Shown here piece after piece: positions 22,802 through 35,729 of a stretch of DNA of 64,000 nucleotides. Position 1 is the stretch's first letter. Each line of letters starts with the position of its first letter. The notes beneath the pieces are model-generated. The model ran no database searches and had not been told where the DNA came from. It saw nothing but the letters and a program-made list of their open reading frames with translations. The translations under genes and the position numbers were made by a program. Source of the stretch: Balanoglossus misakiensis (Eukaryota; Hemichordata); assembly GCA_040954595.2 (NCBI GenBank), contig CM082586.2, forward strand, positions 1,488,001-1,552,000, read 5' to 3'.

Positions 22802-23774
22802 CCAAACTGACCTTCACCTAACAGTGACACCATAGTTTTGTCGTTACTCTATTGTAAGATAACAATGTACTTGCGCCTGTAGGAGACTCAGACATCTCAA
22901 CACGTAGATGGCACACAATTGTCAACGTTTGCCTTTGTCGATTATTGCAAGATTCAAAATTAGAAATTCAATATACTGTGGCTGCTGTCGTTTCGCTCGA
23001 CCTTTTCGACGACACACTTGCACACAACAACATTCCATGGCTTTCTTATACTTTGCATATCTGTATTCAACACCTGTCTGCTCCAAGAGAACGAATACAC
23101 GTGTGCATTTGGGGCCCCTCCAATTGAGTAGTCACGCTGTCTAGTTTTCTGTACCTGTATGCCGTTATTGTTGTTTCTATAGGACTAGAAATGGATGACC
23201 AGTGTCTCTAGTGACTCGAAGTGACTTTCTTGCATCAGGGGGTGGTGAACTGTTTCGCTGTACGTGTATGATCGCTCATGTGTAACTCTCTCTTTGCATG
23301 AGTCTCTACTTCTTATGGCAAAATTTACATAGGTGACATCGCTGGGCAGAGTAGATCACATCTACAGGGTGTAACCGGTTCAACAAGGCACGGATTTGAG
23401 AAACTGATTAACCGTCAGACCAGGTAAGCAATAAATGTTTTGCTGTTTCTTGCATGTGTATATAGATAACCGTACACACTTTTTTGACTTGTGCATATGA
23501 AAGTTACCCTTGCATGTACATCTAATTAGGAAATGTGTTGGGGTACAATCGTACTTGACCCCTACTTCCTTCTGAAGCTCGTATTGATGAACAATAACTT
23601 TCTCTGAAAAATATTGAGATATTTATGCGCTTTAGAAGTGCCCCGTTCACTTTCCTCGATGGTCTAATAATGTATTCCCCACCTGGGACTTGTTCACTAA
23701 GGTAACGTAATATTCATTCTACTTTGGCTTTGTAGACCTCCGCTTGCTGGAATTGACTTTTGATTGAACAGACG

Positions 23775-25788
23775 ATGTCCTCCATTGCTGAAACCCTAAC
23801 GTTATATCATGCCCCCATCGGGTACTATGGATACAGGGTAGGTCTTAGATTAGCCATATGTCTTGCGGCTCAATTATGCCGTAGTAAATTAAATTAATTT
23901 CAGCCAAATATGTCGCGAGTTATAATAGCAAACTAATCCGTTTAGAACACATATTCTAATGTACGTCGGAACAGGTAGACAAGGCCGAGGTGTGGCAGAC
24001 AACAGGCGTTATGGTCGATTCACCACCTGAGGGCGTAATATTTATCGGACAATACCTGCAATGCTGCTAATACTTACAATTATCTATACAGACCCAGCAG
24101 GGAACATTAACCAATGCTGTCTTTGTATACTGTACTTCACAATTCATTTTAATTGCGAAATCTTATTACCTACTAAACCATGATACTACTATTACACTAA
24201 TAATAATGGAACAAATTTTGTCTATATCTGGTAGGTACTGATCGCCCTTGAAGAGAAACAGCTCGCTCATGTAACACAGAATGTAGCTATCATAGATGGA
24301 GAAACCATGGAACCTTGGTTTATGAAAATAAATCCGCGAGGGCAACTGCCAGCCATGGTACACGGCAGTAAAAATATTCCAGGCTCCCAGGAGATTATGG
24401 AGTATTTGGAATCGGCTTTTCCAGATGGTATGGAATTACTATTTTATGTATCAAAGCCTACTTGTGATATTTCCATCATCATCATCAGCATCATCATTTC
24501 AAACATTCTCCTTTTACGTACCCACACATTTGACTAAGAACCACTTTTCTCTCTGATGCAGCACCAGTTAAACTGTACCCAGAAGCTGGTTCGACCGAGA
24601 TGCAGCGACTGAAGAAATTCCTTACTGCTGATGACAAGTTTGCAATCGCAGTATTTGTTTGCGGTAGCTATAACTTTCCAGAACACGTGCCTAGATTTGG
24701 CATATGTGATCGAAGTGTCTGCAAGTTGATTCAATATGGTAAGTACATGCAAGTTGGGCAAAGATGGGATCGCCCGTATGATGGAAGCCGTTGTATCAAT
24801 CTAAAATATTGTGTATAACCCGAAAACCTGAAAGTGTGTTCACAGTTCTTTGGTCATACGACGCAATCCACTTAAAATCAGAGACTTCACCATCTACATT
24901 TTATTGTCTTGATAAAATCACCAAAACAGAATACTTGGTATTGTGCAATGCTATGAGGGGTGGGACTTGTAATTGCATTGGAAACATAGAATATAAATAC
25001 CAAAGAATATCCCTCTTTAATGATGCAAGCCCACAAGAAGTCATGGGTACAGTTAATGCCCATATGTAAACACCAGTGTATACACGCATACCCAGGGATA
25101 GGTGTCAATGGCATATGTATAAAACTTTGCAGCTGGGTTCGAAAGCATTCCCAAGAAGGCCAGAGAGTTCGGCAAGAAGTACCCGGATATGAAAGACATG
25201 TACGATAAGAAGGAGGAAAATCTCCCCATCTATAATCCTACTCTACAAGCCTTCAAGGACAATCTTGAGCAGCTGCGTTCACTCATCGATTATGCCGAAG
25301 CAGAACTACAAGAAACCGCGAAAAGTGGTAAGCAGTTTATACTGCACAAATAACGTTGTTGGTTACATGTTCCTACTGTGACTTAGGGTGTGCATATGTT
25401 ACAATTTCAGAAACTACAAATAGTAAAACTAACATCTTGCAGTGGTGACGGCTACTGTCCGTGGTTGTATGATTCTCACAAGAAGACGTTACCAATGTAA
25501 CGATGACGACAGCCATGGTACCTACTTTTCCTTGTAGGTGGAGCATACTTCATTGGAGATTCGCTGACAGCTGGGGATATTTGCCTAGCTGTACTGCTGA
25601 AAAAGATTGGTATAGTGGGGTACAGTTCCTTCTGGCAAAATGGTCAATATCCTTTACTTGAGGCCTATTGGAAAAGGATTCAAGAGAGACCATCTTTCAA
25701 GAAGGTCTTTGATGTGTATGAAGAGGATATCAACGCTATACGACGTTTCATCAGTGAACAGGAGTCGTCCACACCAGACCGAAAGTAA
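23775..25788 (+). CDS. GDAP1-like glutathione S-transferase-fold protein
   Basis: Five coding exons: 23775-23837, 24235-24427, 24562-24738, 25133-25327 and 25538-25788 (TAA). The sum is 879 nt, 292 residues. The N-terminal thioredoxin-like domain reads LTLYHAPIGYYGYRVLIALEE, then EPWFMKINPRGQLPAMVHG and SQEIMEYLESAFPDG. The C-terminal helical domain contains the long charged insertion of the GDAP1 class (FPEHVPRFGICDR, then PKKAREFGKKYPDMKDMY) and GGAYFIGDSLTAGDICLAV. GDAP1 in vertebrates is a mitochondrial outer-membrane protein with a C-terminal membrane anchor. This protein ends at about the end of the GST fold (EQESSTPDRK) without any hydrophobic tail, so it is probably soluble. The ATG lies 3 bp after an acceptor (exon border 23772), and a 5' UTR exon probably ends at 23423. 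A plain GST of another class is the alternative. Confidence 0.88.
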
Positions 25789-25834
25789 TACAAGTAGCCC
25801 GATGAGTAGTCCCATTTATGCTACCCATGCAGGC

Positions 25835-25900
25835 AAGCGATGAAATTCAAGATGGCGGATTTCGGCCATGTTTAATCAATTGGGTTTGAGAAGCTGAATT
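25835..25900 (+). repeat. Dispersed repeat, copy 2
   Basis: AAATTCAAGATGGCGGATTT and CGGCCATGTTTA match copy 1 (3645-3790) and the reverse complement of copy 3 (27955-28090). Only the right half of the element is recognisable here. Confidence 0.5.
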
Positions 25901-25999
25901 AGTATGTATATACCAGAAAAAATAACCAAATTGTAAAATTAGCTAAAATGTCCGTTAACCAGTACAGTCACACGCCACGCTATGTGTGTAATAACCGAG

Positions 26000-26005
26000 T
26001 TTATT
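26000..26005 (-). terminator. Polyadenylation signal of TTC38 copy A
   Basis: AATAAA on the minus strand, about 250 bp past the stop codon of the minus-strand TTC38 gene. Confidence 0.5.
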
Positions 26006-26253
26006 TTATACCACAATGACCAAAAAATTATACAACAACCACCATGACTGCAGGCAAGGATTGTATCATTCTAAAAGCAATGAAAATCTAGTTTTTTCAG
26101 TATTATCAAGATCAGTGTAATGCCTTATTTGTATACCCTCCACTGACTAAGCAAATGAGGTTAAGAACCATGAATTCTTGTGTCTCTATGGTTCCATTCG
26201 GAAATTTTCTTCCTTGCAAGGTTGACTGGTTTAACTATTACCATTTTCGCTAA

Positions 26254-29200
26254 CTACGGCGATGCTGTCAACAGGGCAAAAAGTCGATCGGTCAGTGGAG
26301 AGTTTTTCCCTTGCGCCTTCCTCTCTTGTAGTAAGCTCCTATAGCGAGAGAGAAAAGACAGAGTATATGTAATATTTTTGCCGCTCCTCCTTTTCACTTT
26401 CCTTGCTTCTGTATTGTAAAATTGAACTTGTGTAAACATATGTTCAAAAGGGCAATCAAATGAATGAATGAATGAATGAATGTTATACCTCGCGAACAGT
26501 CGGTTCCGCTGATCACCTGACTTTAATGCTGCGTGTATGATGACCAGATTGAAGACGTCTCGCTGTTGCATAATGGAAGAAAGTGAAATGTGTTAGAAGG
26601 ACACTTTGATGCATACTTCGCGGTCTTGTTTCACATGTGTAGATGTTGTGAATAAGCACATCTTGAGGTGACGTCACAGTTAGACCTACCTGAGAAGCGC
26701 TGCCACCAATGTCTACAATCTTATATCGAATCGGGCTCATGATGTCCACCGCCTTGCCATAATCGCCATTGTCAAAGGCCTGAAAAGCTTCGCAAAGGGC
26801 CACTCCAACACGTTTGTAGACCTGCGCATTTGCATCTGTGTCGTCTGCTTCCCTGTAGTGTGAAGAGATAGAATAGTGTTCAGTGATTTTTAGTGAGATG
26901 TTTTTACGGTATGGGATAGGCATGATTGTAACTATGAGACAACTGTACTTTCAGGGCATTATATGCAAATGGATAAACAAGTGTGATTATACTCTGAGTA
27001 GTGGAAATTGAAATGGACGAATATAGTCACTGTGATTAGAACTGTTTTGGGGCTAATTTCGAGTAGTCAGGAAATCTATTTCTGTAGGTTTTCTTGGAGA
27101 TAAGCGGGCGAGACAGGAACAAACATCGCCTTCCCAGGAGGTTAAAAATAACCAGTTTCAAATTAGTGCAAACAAAAGCGGGCGGGTCATGAATGAACAC
27201 CGCTCCCCTGGACCTAACCTGGACAGGGTTCCAATTCCTAATTAGTGCCAGGATAAATGCGGTACAGACCTTACAAATGCTTTGATTGAATCCATGAAAA
27301 GAGTAACCACATCTTTCTGCTTAGCTCCCAGCGCTGCCATCAAGAGGTGGATGTCGTTAAACATGAAGGCGTGATCATAAAGGTGTGGAACCCAGTGTTC
27401 GTATAGTTTCTGCCATCTGTTGCCAACATCCACACCTGTCAAAAGATAGAATAGATCACTGAGTGGAAGCAGGTGTCTTCTTGCAAATCAAAAGGTGACC
27501 CGAATCTGAATAATGTTTTATTTCTCGAAATACCATTAAACGCAAACTGACCTTCCAGTTCCAAACGGTACAGGAATGATGAGGCATCAGTGCGATATGT
27601 TCTTTTGCCCTCACCCGCGCGCTCAGCTACCTTCTCATCGTAGAGAGTCATTGCTTTTTCAAATTCTCCCTGGAATTTCACAAACCAGGAAAAAATGCAA
27701 AGAAAAAGAAAGACACAGTCCACTTTGTATTAGTAACACATTTGAGGGCACAAATTTGCATTATTGATATGCCACATAGTACAAGACCCATTGCCTGAAT
27801 TCCGCACTTCCGGTCAGTAGATTTGCAATGAGTGTGAACTTTGGTATTCTCGGGCTATAGCATTACAAAATCAAAGCGACAAACCGTTCGGCTGAATTGA
27901 ATGCAACGAATATTGTAATTTATGCTCTATACCACAGAAATGGCGAGCATTATGTTGGATAACAAAAGTTACATTTGCTAAACATGGCGAATATCCGCCA
28001 TCTTGAATTTGTGTCGACGTTATGAGATTTTCTTGACTCACCTAGGGAGTAAAACTCTATTTAGGTTAAGGTAGTAAGAATTGCATATAAAGTGCTTAAA
28101 ATTTACCTTTTCGATCAATGAAGCTCCCAAATGCCAATAAATGTGGGAGGTCAAGTAATTATTCTGAAGAAGAAGTAATAACACGTTCTAAGAATTTCAC
28201 ATGTCATGGTTACAAGGGTCGAAACTCAATAACAGTTTTTTACAGTTGCAGAGACAGGACGCAGATTTCAATCAGATCAGTGGCTTTCATGATATTACTT
28301 GTTTGAGAAGAGTGTATTTACCTGAATGTCTCCCTCTTTCTTCAACAAGAAAGACACAGCATCATTGTAACAACCACGCGCTTCCAATACGTGGGACATC
28401 GCGTGTACTCCACGGCAATCCTTTGGATTCAGTTCTAATGCCTGATTGAAAGAAGAAAACCAACTATCAAATATTGTGGTGTACACTAAAATTGGCTTGA
28501 TCAGACTCGATATGTCCTGTAACAACATAGACAAGTCCTCAAAAAATTAATTTGGAACCTTAGGAAAGTAATCGATATACGGGAAGACGTACTTCTTCTG
28601 TTATGGTTTTAGCTTCATCAAGCAAATTTATCTCCAGAAGACCAATTGCATAATAACCCTTCAGCACGCTAAAATTAAATAATAAAAGCATTCATCATAA
28701 ATATGGTTTTTGTATTAACAATGCCGTTCCATTGGTTCATTTGAATATGTATGTATATCTGTATGTATGTTACATCTGTATTCTTTGCAGTCATTAATTG
28801 GTCGCTAGCTTATTCATGTGAACACCTTAATTTCCAGTGATGATAGAACTTACCTTCTATTTGTTGATCTAAATTATATGCAAACCACCTGGACGTTTCA
28901 TTTGACCAATGAACATAAGCTAATGTGGCACCATAATGAAGATTGCTTATGCAAAGGACCCATGCATAAATTAAGTCAGTTCACCTCTGCAGCCAGACCG
29001 GCCACACGTATGAACTGACGATGTCTCTGTTCAATTTCAGGTAAGTTTTCCTTGTACTGTTGCTTACAGCTTTGTATTTTTGGTGCATTCTACTGACTTG
29101 CCTATGTCTTGTGAAGCCGTTAAACCGTTTAGTGTATTTGTGTTTGGTTAACGGCGACAATTGTGACAAATATCAAACCGTTACCTGTACATCCGAGGTG

Positions 29201-30312
29201 ATGTCGACGATTCCCAATATGGAAGAACTCTGGCCACACAGTCTGTGTACTCTTGCATTCGACCGAAATTGAAGTATGTCATGGCAGCTCCTTGAAGTGC
29301 CATAACATCCGTGGGAAAATACAGCAAAATTTCTTCCCACTTCTCGCAGGCGCTTGTTGAGTTCCTGGAGACATGAGACGATATAAGAGGACGGATAAGA
29401 GTACACTGTGTACATTGTAAGCAGAAATGCGATGTAACACCTGGAATCTGAAGACATCAAAAATGTCTCCATATTTGTTCATTGAACTTACCCATCAGAC
29501 CAGAGTTTAACAGCATCAACGTGGAGTCTTTCAAGCGGTGTTATTTCTTGATGTTCAGCCATTTCTACCATTCTGGCAATTCTTGTTTTCAACTCATTAT
29601 TGCCCCGGACACTTGTACTGCCGTCCAGTATTGCAATCATATTCTTGAATGCATGACCAAGAACTATATATGGATGTAAGGCAGATCATAAGTCTTCCAC
29701 TAACTAAATAATGTAACTATTTTCGTGTGGCCACCATTGTGGAAATCTGACAGTACACCATAAAACTAGATGACCGTATACGTAAATATTTGAATGACTT
29801 GACACCTGACACAAAATGCAAAAATGTTAAACATGTTTATTTAAAAATTCAAATTTTATGCATGGTGCATCCATTATTTGTAAACAACTGCCAATCAAAA
29901 GTTTATTACCAAACTTCGGATCTGCTGCAAACATTTTCTCAAGACAAGGTCCCAAACCACCAATGCTGTCGTCACTATAACCAGTCATATACTGTGAAGA
30001 AATAATTAATACAATTACGTCATGAACCCTAAAAGGATGTTTACAGCTTATCTTCTGCTTTCCTGGTGCTGAACTTTCAGGGGAGTTTGAAGTTGACCAA
30101 AATTGCTTTTGAAAATACAACTGATAATTACCTGACTCAGTGCAGCATCGTACATCTTGGCGGCCTCGTCGCTCGTCGTCGACAAAGGAAACCCGACCCT
30201 CTTCCATTCCTGGAGGCGAAAAAGCGAAATCATAAAAAATGACTTTTTCTGACCTTATGAAATGGTTATTTCGAGAAAGGATAAAACTAACCTTGCTGTC
30301 CTTGTAGCCCAT
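26254..30312 (-). CDS. TTC38: TTC38 paralogue A (tetratricopeptide repeat protein 38)
   Basis: Thirteen exons: 30312-30292, 30209-30132, 29991-29910, 29663-29492, 29364-29185, 28668-28593, 28441-28322, 28163-28107, 27669-27552, 27435-27270, 26852-26690, 26562-26489 and 26338-26254 (TAG). The sum is 1392 nt, 463 residues; human TTC38 is about the same size. Diagnostic segments: EWKRVGFPLSTTSDEAAKMY, GGLGPCLEKMFAADPKFG, LERLHVDAVKLW, FPTDVMALQGAAM, NPKDCRGVHAMSHVLEARG, IYWHLGASLIEK, FLYRLELEG, FNDIHLLMAALGAKQKD, SPIRYKIVDIGGSASQRDVF. TPR helices pack as a scaffold; the molecular role of TTC38 is not established. Exon 9 (118 nt) equals exons 9+10 of copies B and C (39+79), so one intron is missing here. 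The intron after 27270 uses the less common donor AG|GTCTGT; a better-looking donor 5 bp earlier would break the frame. It diverges from copy B across 1.4 kb. Confidence 0.92.
26459..26482. repeat. (AATG)n microsatellite
   Basis: About six AATG units in the last intron of TTC38 copy A. Confidence 0.85.
27955..28090 (-). repeat. Dispersed repeat, copy 3
   Basis: Read on the minus strand it gives ACTACCTTAACCTAAATAG, CTCCCTAGGTGAGT, GTCGACACAAATTCAAGATGG and ATTCGCCATGTTTAG. These are the blocks of copy 1 (3645-3790) in the same order. It lies in the intron between exons 8 and 9 of TTC38 copy A. Confidence 0.6.
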
Positions 30313-31704
30313 ATTTTCAGAGAGGAAAACGAACTCGGCAACGTCCTTTCGATCCGCCGATCTTAAAACAAATTTTCAGGCTGTTCGTTCTGTGACTGCA
30401 GGAAGACTGGGCGCTAGACGTGTGCATCTAATACGCAGCTTCAACCCGTGCATCACGTTTTAAGTTACTCGCATTTCCCATAATTCTTTGTACCGTAACC
30501 GATTCCGACCTCGGTTTAAGCGAGCAAGCCAATATTCATTAAGTACCAATCAGCCATACCACTTGTACAATACAAACACGCGCTCATCTATTTTGGAATA
30601 AGCTCATTAAATTTTTGCTGACTCATTTTGCTCTTTGTTAAGGATATAGAAATAAACATTTTGGAGTAATTTTGCAAAAACATGACCATTTCATATTTTT
30701 TCTGCTTTGTCTATTAACTCATCCGAAAGACACCCGATCTTATAGGTGATTAAATCAGATTGTACACGGAGGAAACTATAACTGGAAGCAAAGAATCGCT
30801 TGACCAATAGATCTTCCACATTCAGAACGTTTTACTTGCCCATCATCAACTGTATTCTTATTCTAACAAGTACTGTAAACTATTCATCTGGAACCGAAAT
30901 AGTATCTTATTAATATCCGATTTTACCAAGCGGTTCGCCAGTTTTCTCTGTGTATTTATGTCTCTAATGTACCAGTTCTTTTACGTTATTATCTGTTTCT
31001 AATATTGAGCACAGTGCAGTGTTATTATTAGGCAGATCCTGTCGTCCTATATTCCTCATATCCCACATGAATCGTCCCTTATGTCTAGCTGAGGTACACG
31101 GTAACATATTCTTAAATTTATTTGAGGATAATATTAAAACTAATACTTGATAATCAATGTCTTCAATGACAGTCTTTGTTCGCCAACTGCATTTGAAAGT
31201 AGCCGGTCTGTCATTTTTCTAAGAGGTGTGCGAGTGTCAGACATTTCAATATAGCAAAGACCTGAATGGTTCTTGGGAATAGAATAGAATTCCGGATATC
31301 TGTCGGGAGATTATACGGTTTTTGAATTGGGCCTTGCTACTGTAGTATCATACCTGTATAACCGTTGAGGGCACTCTTACAAACAAGTGACATCAGCATG
31401 TGACGGGCAGACGGAGGGGCGGAAACATATCGGCTATTTGTCATCTTTGCTGGGGGCGTTGACAGATTCGAAGCTCGGTACCAACTTATGAACTTTGTAT
31501 GGTAGGCCTGTCTGATATAACAGTGAGGCCTGGGACATTCGTGCAAGAAACGACCTTGTCGTGATCACCGCAAAATCGATATTCACAGCGACACTATTAA
31601 CCCCACCTATATAGACAGTGTTTAAAATCACCCACAATTTTTGTGCAATTCACTGCTCATAGGTCTAGCATATACTGTGTCAGCGACGCCACGACTAACA
31701 CACG
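30313..31704. promoter_or_regulatory. Divergent intergenic region between TTC38 copies A and B
   Basis: About 1.4 kb separates the two start codons (30312 minus and 31705 plus). The genes are read outward, so both promoters must lie here. No coding exon is supported. I could not find a clear TATA box in either direction. Confidence 0.5.
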
Positions 31705-34700
31705 ATGAGTTACAAAGACTGCCAGGTCAGTAAACATGTACTCTTGATTTGCCAGCTGGGTATCTCTCTCCAGTGGTGTGAAAGGTCACCTTGACCCACA
31801 AATGCAATACACGTTCAATATTAATTAATAGGACCACCCATGGCGTGTAATCACGTCTCTGGCTGTTGATACTCAGCTTTTATGCAGTATGTGGGTGACT
31901 CGGATCGACTTGCCCCTCTGCTGCACCGAGTCTATTGTCGATCACCACCAACCTTTAAAGGTCAATGACCTTACACACGCCATACACGTCGTCCAGGGCG
32001 TTCGGTCACGTGACTTATTGCGTGCGTGACATGGTTTTAATAAGCTGTGGTAAAACCCAAAGAGCACCGTGAATGTTAAACTATAGTCACTCACAATAAC
32101 TTGCCACCTTTGTGATATATAAATAGGAATGGAAGAGAGTTGGGTTTCCTTTGTCAACGACGAGTAATGAGGCAGCCAAGATGTACGATGCTGTACTGAC
32201 TCAGGTAACAGAAGTACACGTGACTCCGAGGCATGCATGCAACATGAACAGACAATAAGGAGATATGTAAAAAAGTGTGAATAAAAAACAACTTTAATTG
32301 CATAAACTCGGTACAAATGTCATAATAATACATGCATCATTATACTTTGATAGATTTGTAATTCCTTTCGTCTCTGATTGGTTATAATAATTTTTAAGTG
32401 ATGAAATGTTGAGATTTAAATAATTTTAATTCTCATGCACATTTTATTTGTTTGCTTTCTTCAGTATATGACTGGTTACGGGGATGACAGCTTGGGCGGT
32501 ATGGGACCCTGCTTTGAGAAAATGCTGACAGCCGATCCTGGGTTTGGTAATAGCCTAACTCGAAATATTCTTCATTTTTGTTTAACAAGAATCACACAAT
32601 CGTCAATAAGATGGTCTGGGTAACTGGGTATAATAGAACGTTCATTTTCGATATAGTTGCCTAACGCTTTTGGTATTTTTAGCGGGAAAAAACACATCGA
32701 AAAAAGGGTTAGAAAATAAAGCGGTCCAATCTTTCAATCTTTTTTAAACTTTTGACTGTAGTACTTGGACATGCCGCAAAGAATGGATTGACACTGATCA
32801 GCGGTGGTGGAAGTATTTTGAGCGATAAAGAGTTGAAAAACAACATCGATAAAATGGTTGAAATGGCTCAAAATGCGGACATCACACCTCTGGAAAAACT
32901 TCACGTCGACGCTGTTAAACTGTGGTCAGTCGGGTGAGTTCACATGGATCTATTGCGGTCTCCTGTAAAGTCATTTATCCGAAAATTCGGCAGTGTGCAG
33001 TTTGTCATATATATTCAGAAATGCCAGACATCATATTCACAAGTTGTAACCTTTGACCCGTGTAGCCAAGATGGCAACGTTGCATAACCTGACGCCATAT
33101 TTGACAGGAAGTCAGTCACTTTGTGTTGTCTTGCTTTCAAGTTGAAAGTTTGGTTTGTGAACGATCTTCTACAAATTGAGATTAATAGAATCTCAAACCC
33201 CAAGGATATGAGATTAGATTTCTCAAGCGAGGTTGAGATATCCCAGCGGTTAGGAAAGTGAAAAATACAACTAAGTTATAAATTATAAAGATGATACTTT
33301 GATCCCTTCCCAGGAAAACTGCAGCTGCCTGTGACAAGTGGGAAGAAGTTTTGCTTCATTTTCCAACAGACATCTTGGCTCTCCGTAATCATTTTATAAC
33401 CGATTTTTATTTCGGCCGAGTTGCACAGTACACGGATTGCATGGCCAGGATTTTGCCGTACTGGAAATCCTATCCCTCACTTGAGTTGTACAGGTATATT
33501 TATCGTGCATTATATATAGACATTTGTACATAATTGACTATATAAGAAGATGTGCTGTAACATACATACACAGGCCAGAGTTTTTGTATTACGACACTAT
33601 AGGGACGCCATCATAAGGCATTCATGAACGTTTTTTCAGGACTGAACTCCGACATATCTGGACTAATATTAAAGTTAAAAAGGAAGACGAAAAATGTACA
33701 GGGGCGCATATAATATGACCGAGAAATGTTCTTTTTTTGTAGTATATCCAGATATTAATATTGAAATTCATAAATTGTACAAATTTAATAACTTCTATGT
33801 GTCTGGCTTTTAAGTGATATGCGAAGCATGTATGCCTTTGGCCTTGAAGAATCCAATCTCTTCGAAGAAGCAGAAAAGCTTTCTAGAGAGGTATGTAAAT
33901 AAGGTGTACTAATTTTGTAATGATCAGAATCTACCTACCAGCATGTCTGTCTGTCTGTCTATCTATCTATCTTAAAATAAATTATTACTTCTTATACTTA
34001 GGCGCTTTTGGATACTCCAAGAGATGGCTGGGGAATTCACACTGTCGCCCATGTCATGGAAACACAGGGCCGTATTGACGAAGGCATTTCTTTTATTCAG
34101 GATAAAGAGAACGATTTTCAGGTACAGAGAAATTTCAGATAATTGAGAACATTTGATATATGTATAGTTCTTCATTCAGAACATAAAATCTCGTCCAATG
34201 AACAGTGGTCTAAACAATTTTTTATTGTCTTTTGAACAGAATCACGTTTTCCATGGTCACTTGTATTGGCACTTGGGGTTGCATTTTATCGAAAAGGCAA
34301 GTACACGTAGCAATGTTTATAAGTCATAATTTACGTACTGGTTTGTGTCTTCATCTCTCACCGTAAATGTGTGATACTCGAATGCAAAATCTACCATTTG
34401 ATAATTTCCAAATAGCGTAGGGGTTGTTAAAAACAACAAACCGTTGTAATATTGAAACAAAGAGGAACATGATCTTCATTTATTTTCTTCTCAAACTTTA
34501 TAGGGAGATTATGAAGCAGCAATGACCTTATATGACGACAAGGTAAATATGTTATTTCACAATGACATCCCATTAATAAACGTTTTATGTTGGAAGATGT
34601 ATTTAATCCTCGATCATCATTCAGTTTGCAGCAACTGCCATCACAGTTATTAGGGCGGAACACAGTTGACACAGGCTGAAAGGCCAAAACCTGTTATGAT

Positions 34701-35690
34701 AAACAACTATACTTATTTGCTGAAAGACCATTTATTTTTCGTTCCAGCTTTGCAAACGTATGGAAAGTGGTATGACAATTGATCTAACAGACACATCTTC
34801 CTTCCTGTATCGTTTACAACTAGAAGGTATTACTGTTTGAATTTTACAATTTATCACCAATCTGTATGTTAAACCTCTACAGCTATACGGTGGAAGTTCC
34901 AGTCAACCATGTTTTGTTAACATTGTCAGACGATTCTCTCATTCGAAATACACAGATTATTTCTTTGAAAAGAAGTCTTGATTAAACTAACACAATGTAT
35001 TTTCTTTCGAAAGGGGTAAATGTTGGTGATAGGTGGAACAAGGTCTACGAGCACTGGGCTCCATACGCAGAAAACCATAGCTATGTGTTTGATGATATCC
35101 ATAACTTCATGTCTGCTCAAGGAGCTAAGCAGAGTGATTGTGCCGACAAATTTATACAGTCGATAAAAGAATTCGTCAGGTAAACTCTCGCACTCATCAA
35201 CGTGTACTGTCATAGCTATAATCTTGTTTTGTAAACAATGGAACTGGTCAGTACAAATGGACAAGTGTATTATGTAGATGGCTTTGATGATTAACACCCT
35301 AGACGATCACAGTCAGCACGCGTTCTGTAGATTCGCGACTGACTGTAAATTGGTAGGGCGATCACAAAAATCGTCGCATGAGACTCAATATACAGGGAAA
35401 GTTAGAACTGTTAACTTTGTTAATGTTTATGGCAACTTTTCTTTGCATACTGTAGCAACGCAGACGATGACAACATGAATGCACAAGTGTTCAAGCACGT
35501 AGGGATACCCCTCTGTGAAGCATTCGAAGCTTACGGCAATGGTGACTACGCCAAAGCTGTGGACATTATGACTCCAATTCGGTACAAGGTGATAGAGATT
35601 GGTGGCAGCCATGCACAGGTAATTATTGGGACTCATTGATTGTATATGATGGTATTATTTCATCATCATCATTAAATACAAGAACATCAA

Positions 35691-35729
<39 letters not shown>

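Larger units (their letters stand above)
21706..23423. other. Intergenic DNA with a relic exon, a palindrome and a probable 5' UTR exon
   Basis: No complete coding gene. It contains the upstream region of peptide gene 2, a relic of a GDAP1-like exon (22441-22515), a perfect inverted repeat (22771-22801) and, at its right end, a donor GACCAG|GTAAGC after 23423. That donor probably closes a non-coding first exon of the GDAP1-like gene. Confidence 0.5.

Noticed and set aside
27265-27275. Donor TTT|GTAAGG in TTC38 copy A instead of AG|GTCTGT
   Set aside because: The stronger-looking site would shift the frame of the next exon, whereas AG|GTCTGT keeps phase 2 as in copies B and C.
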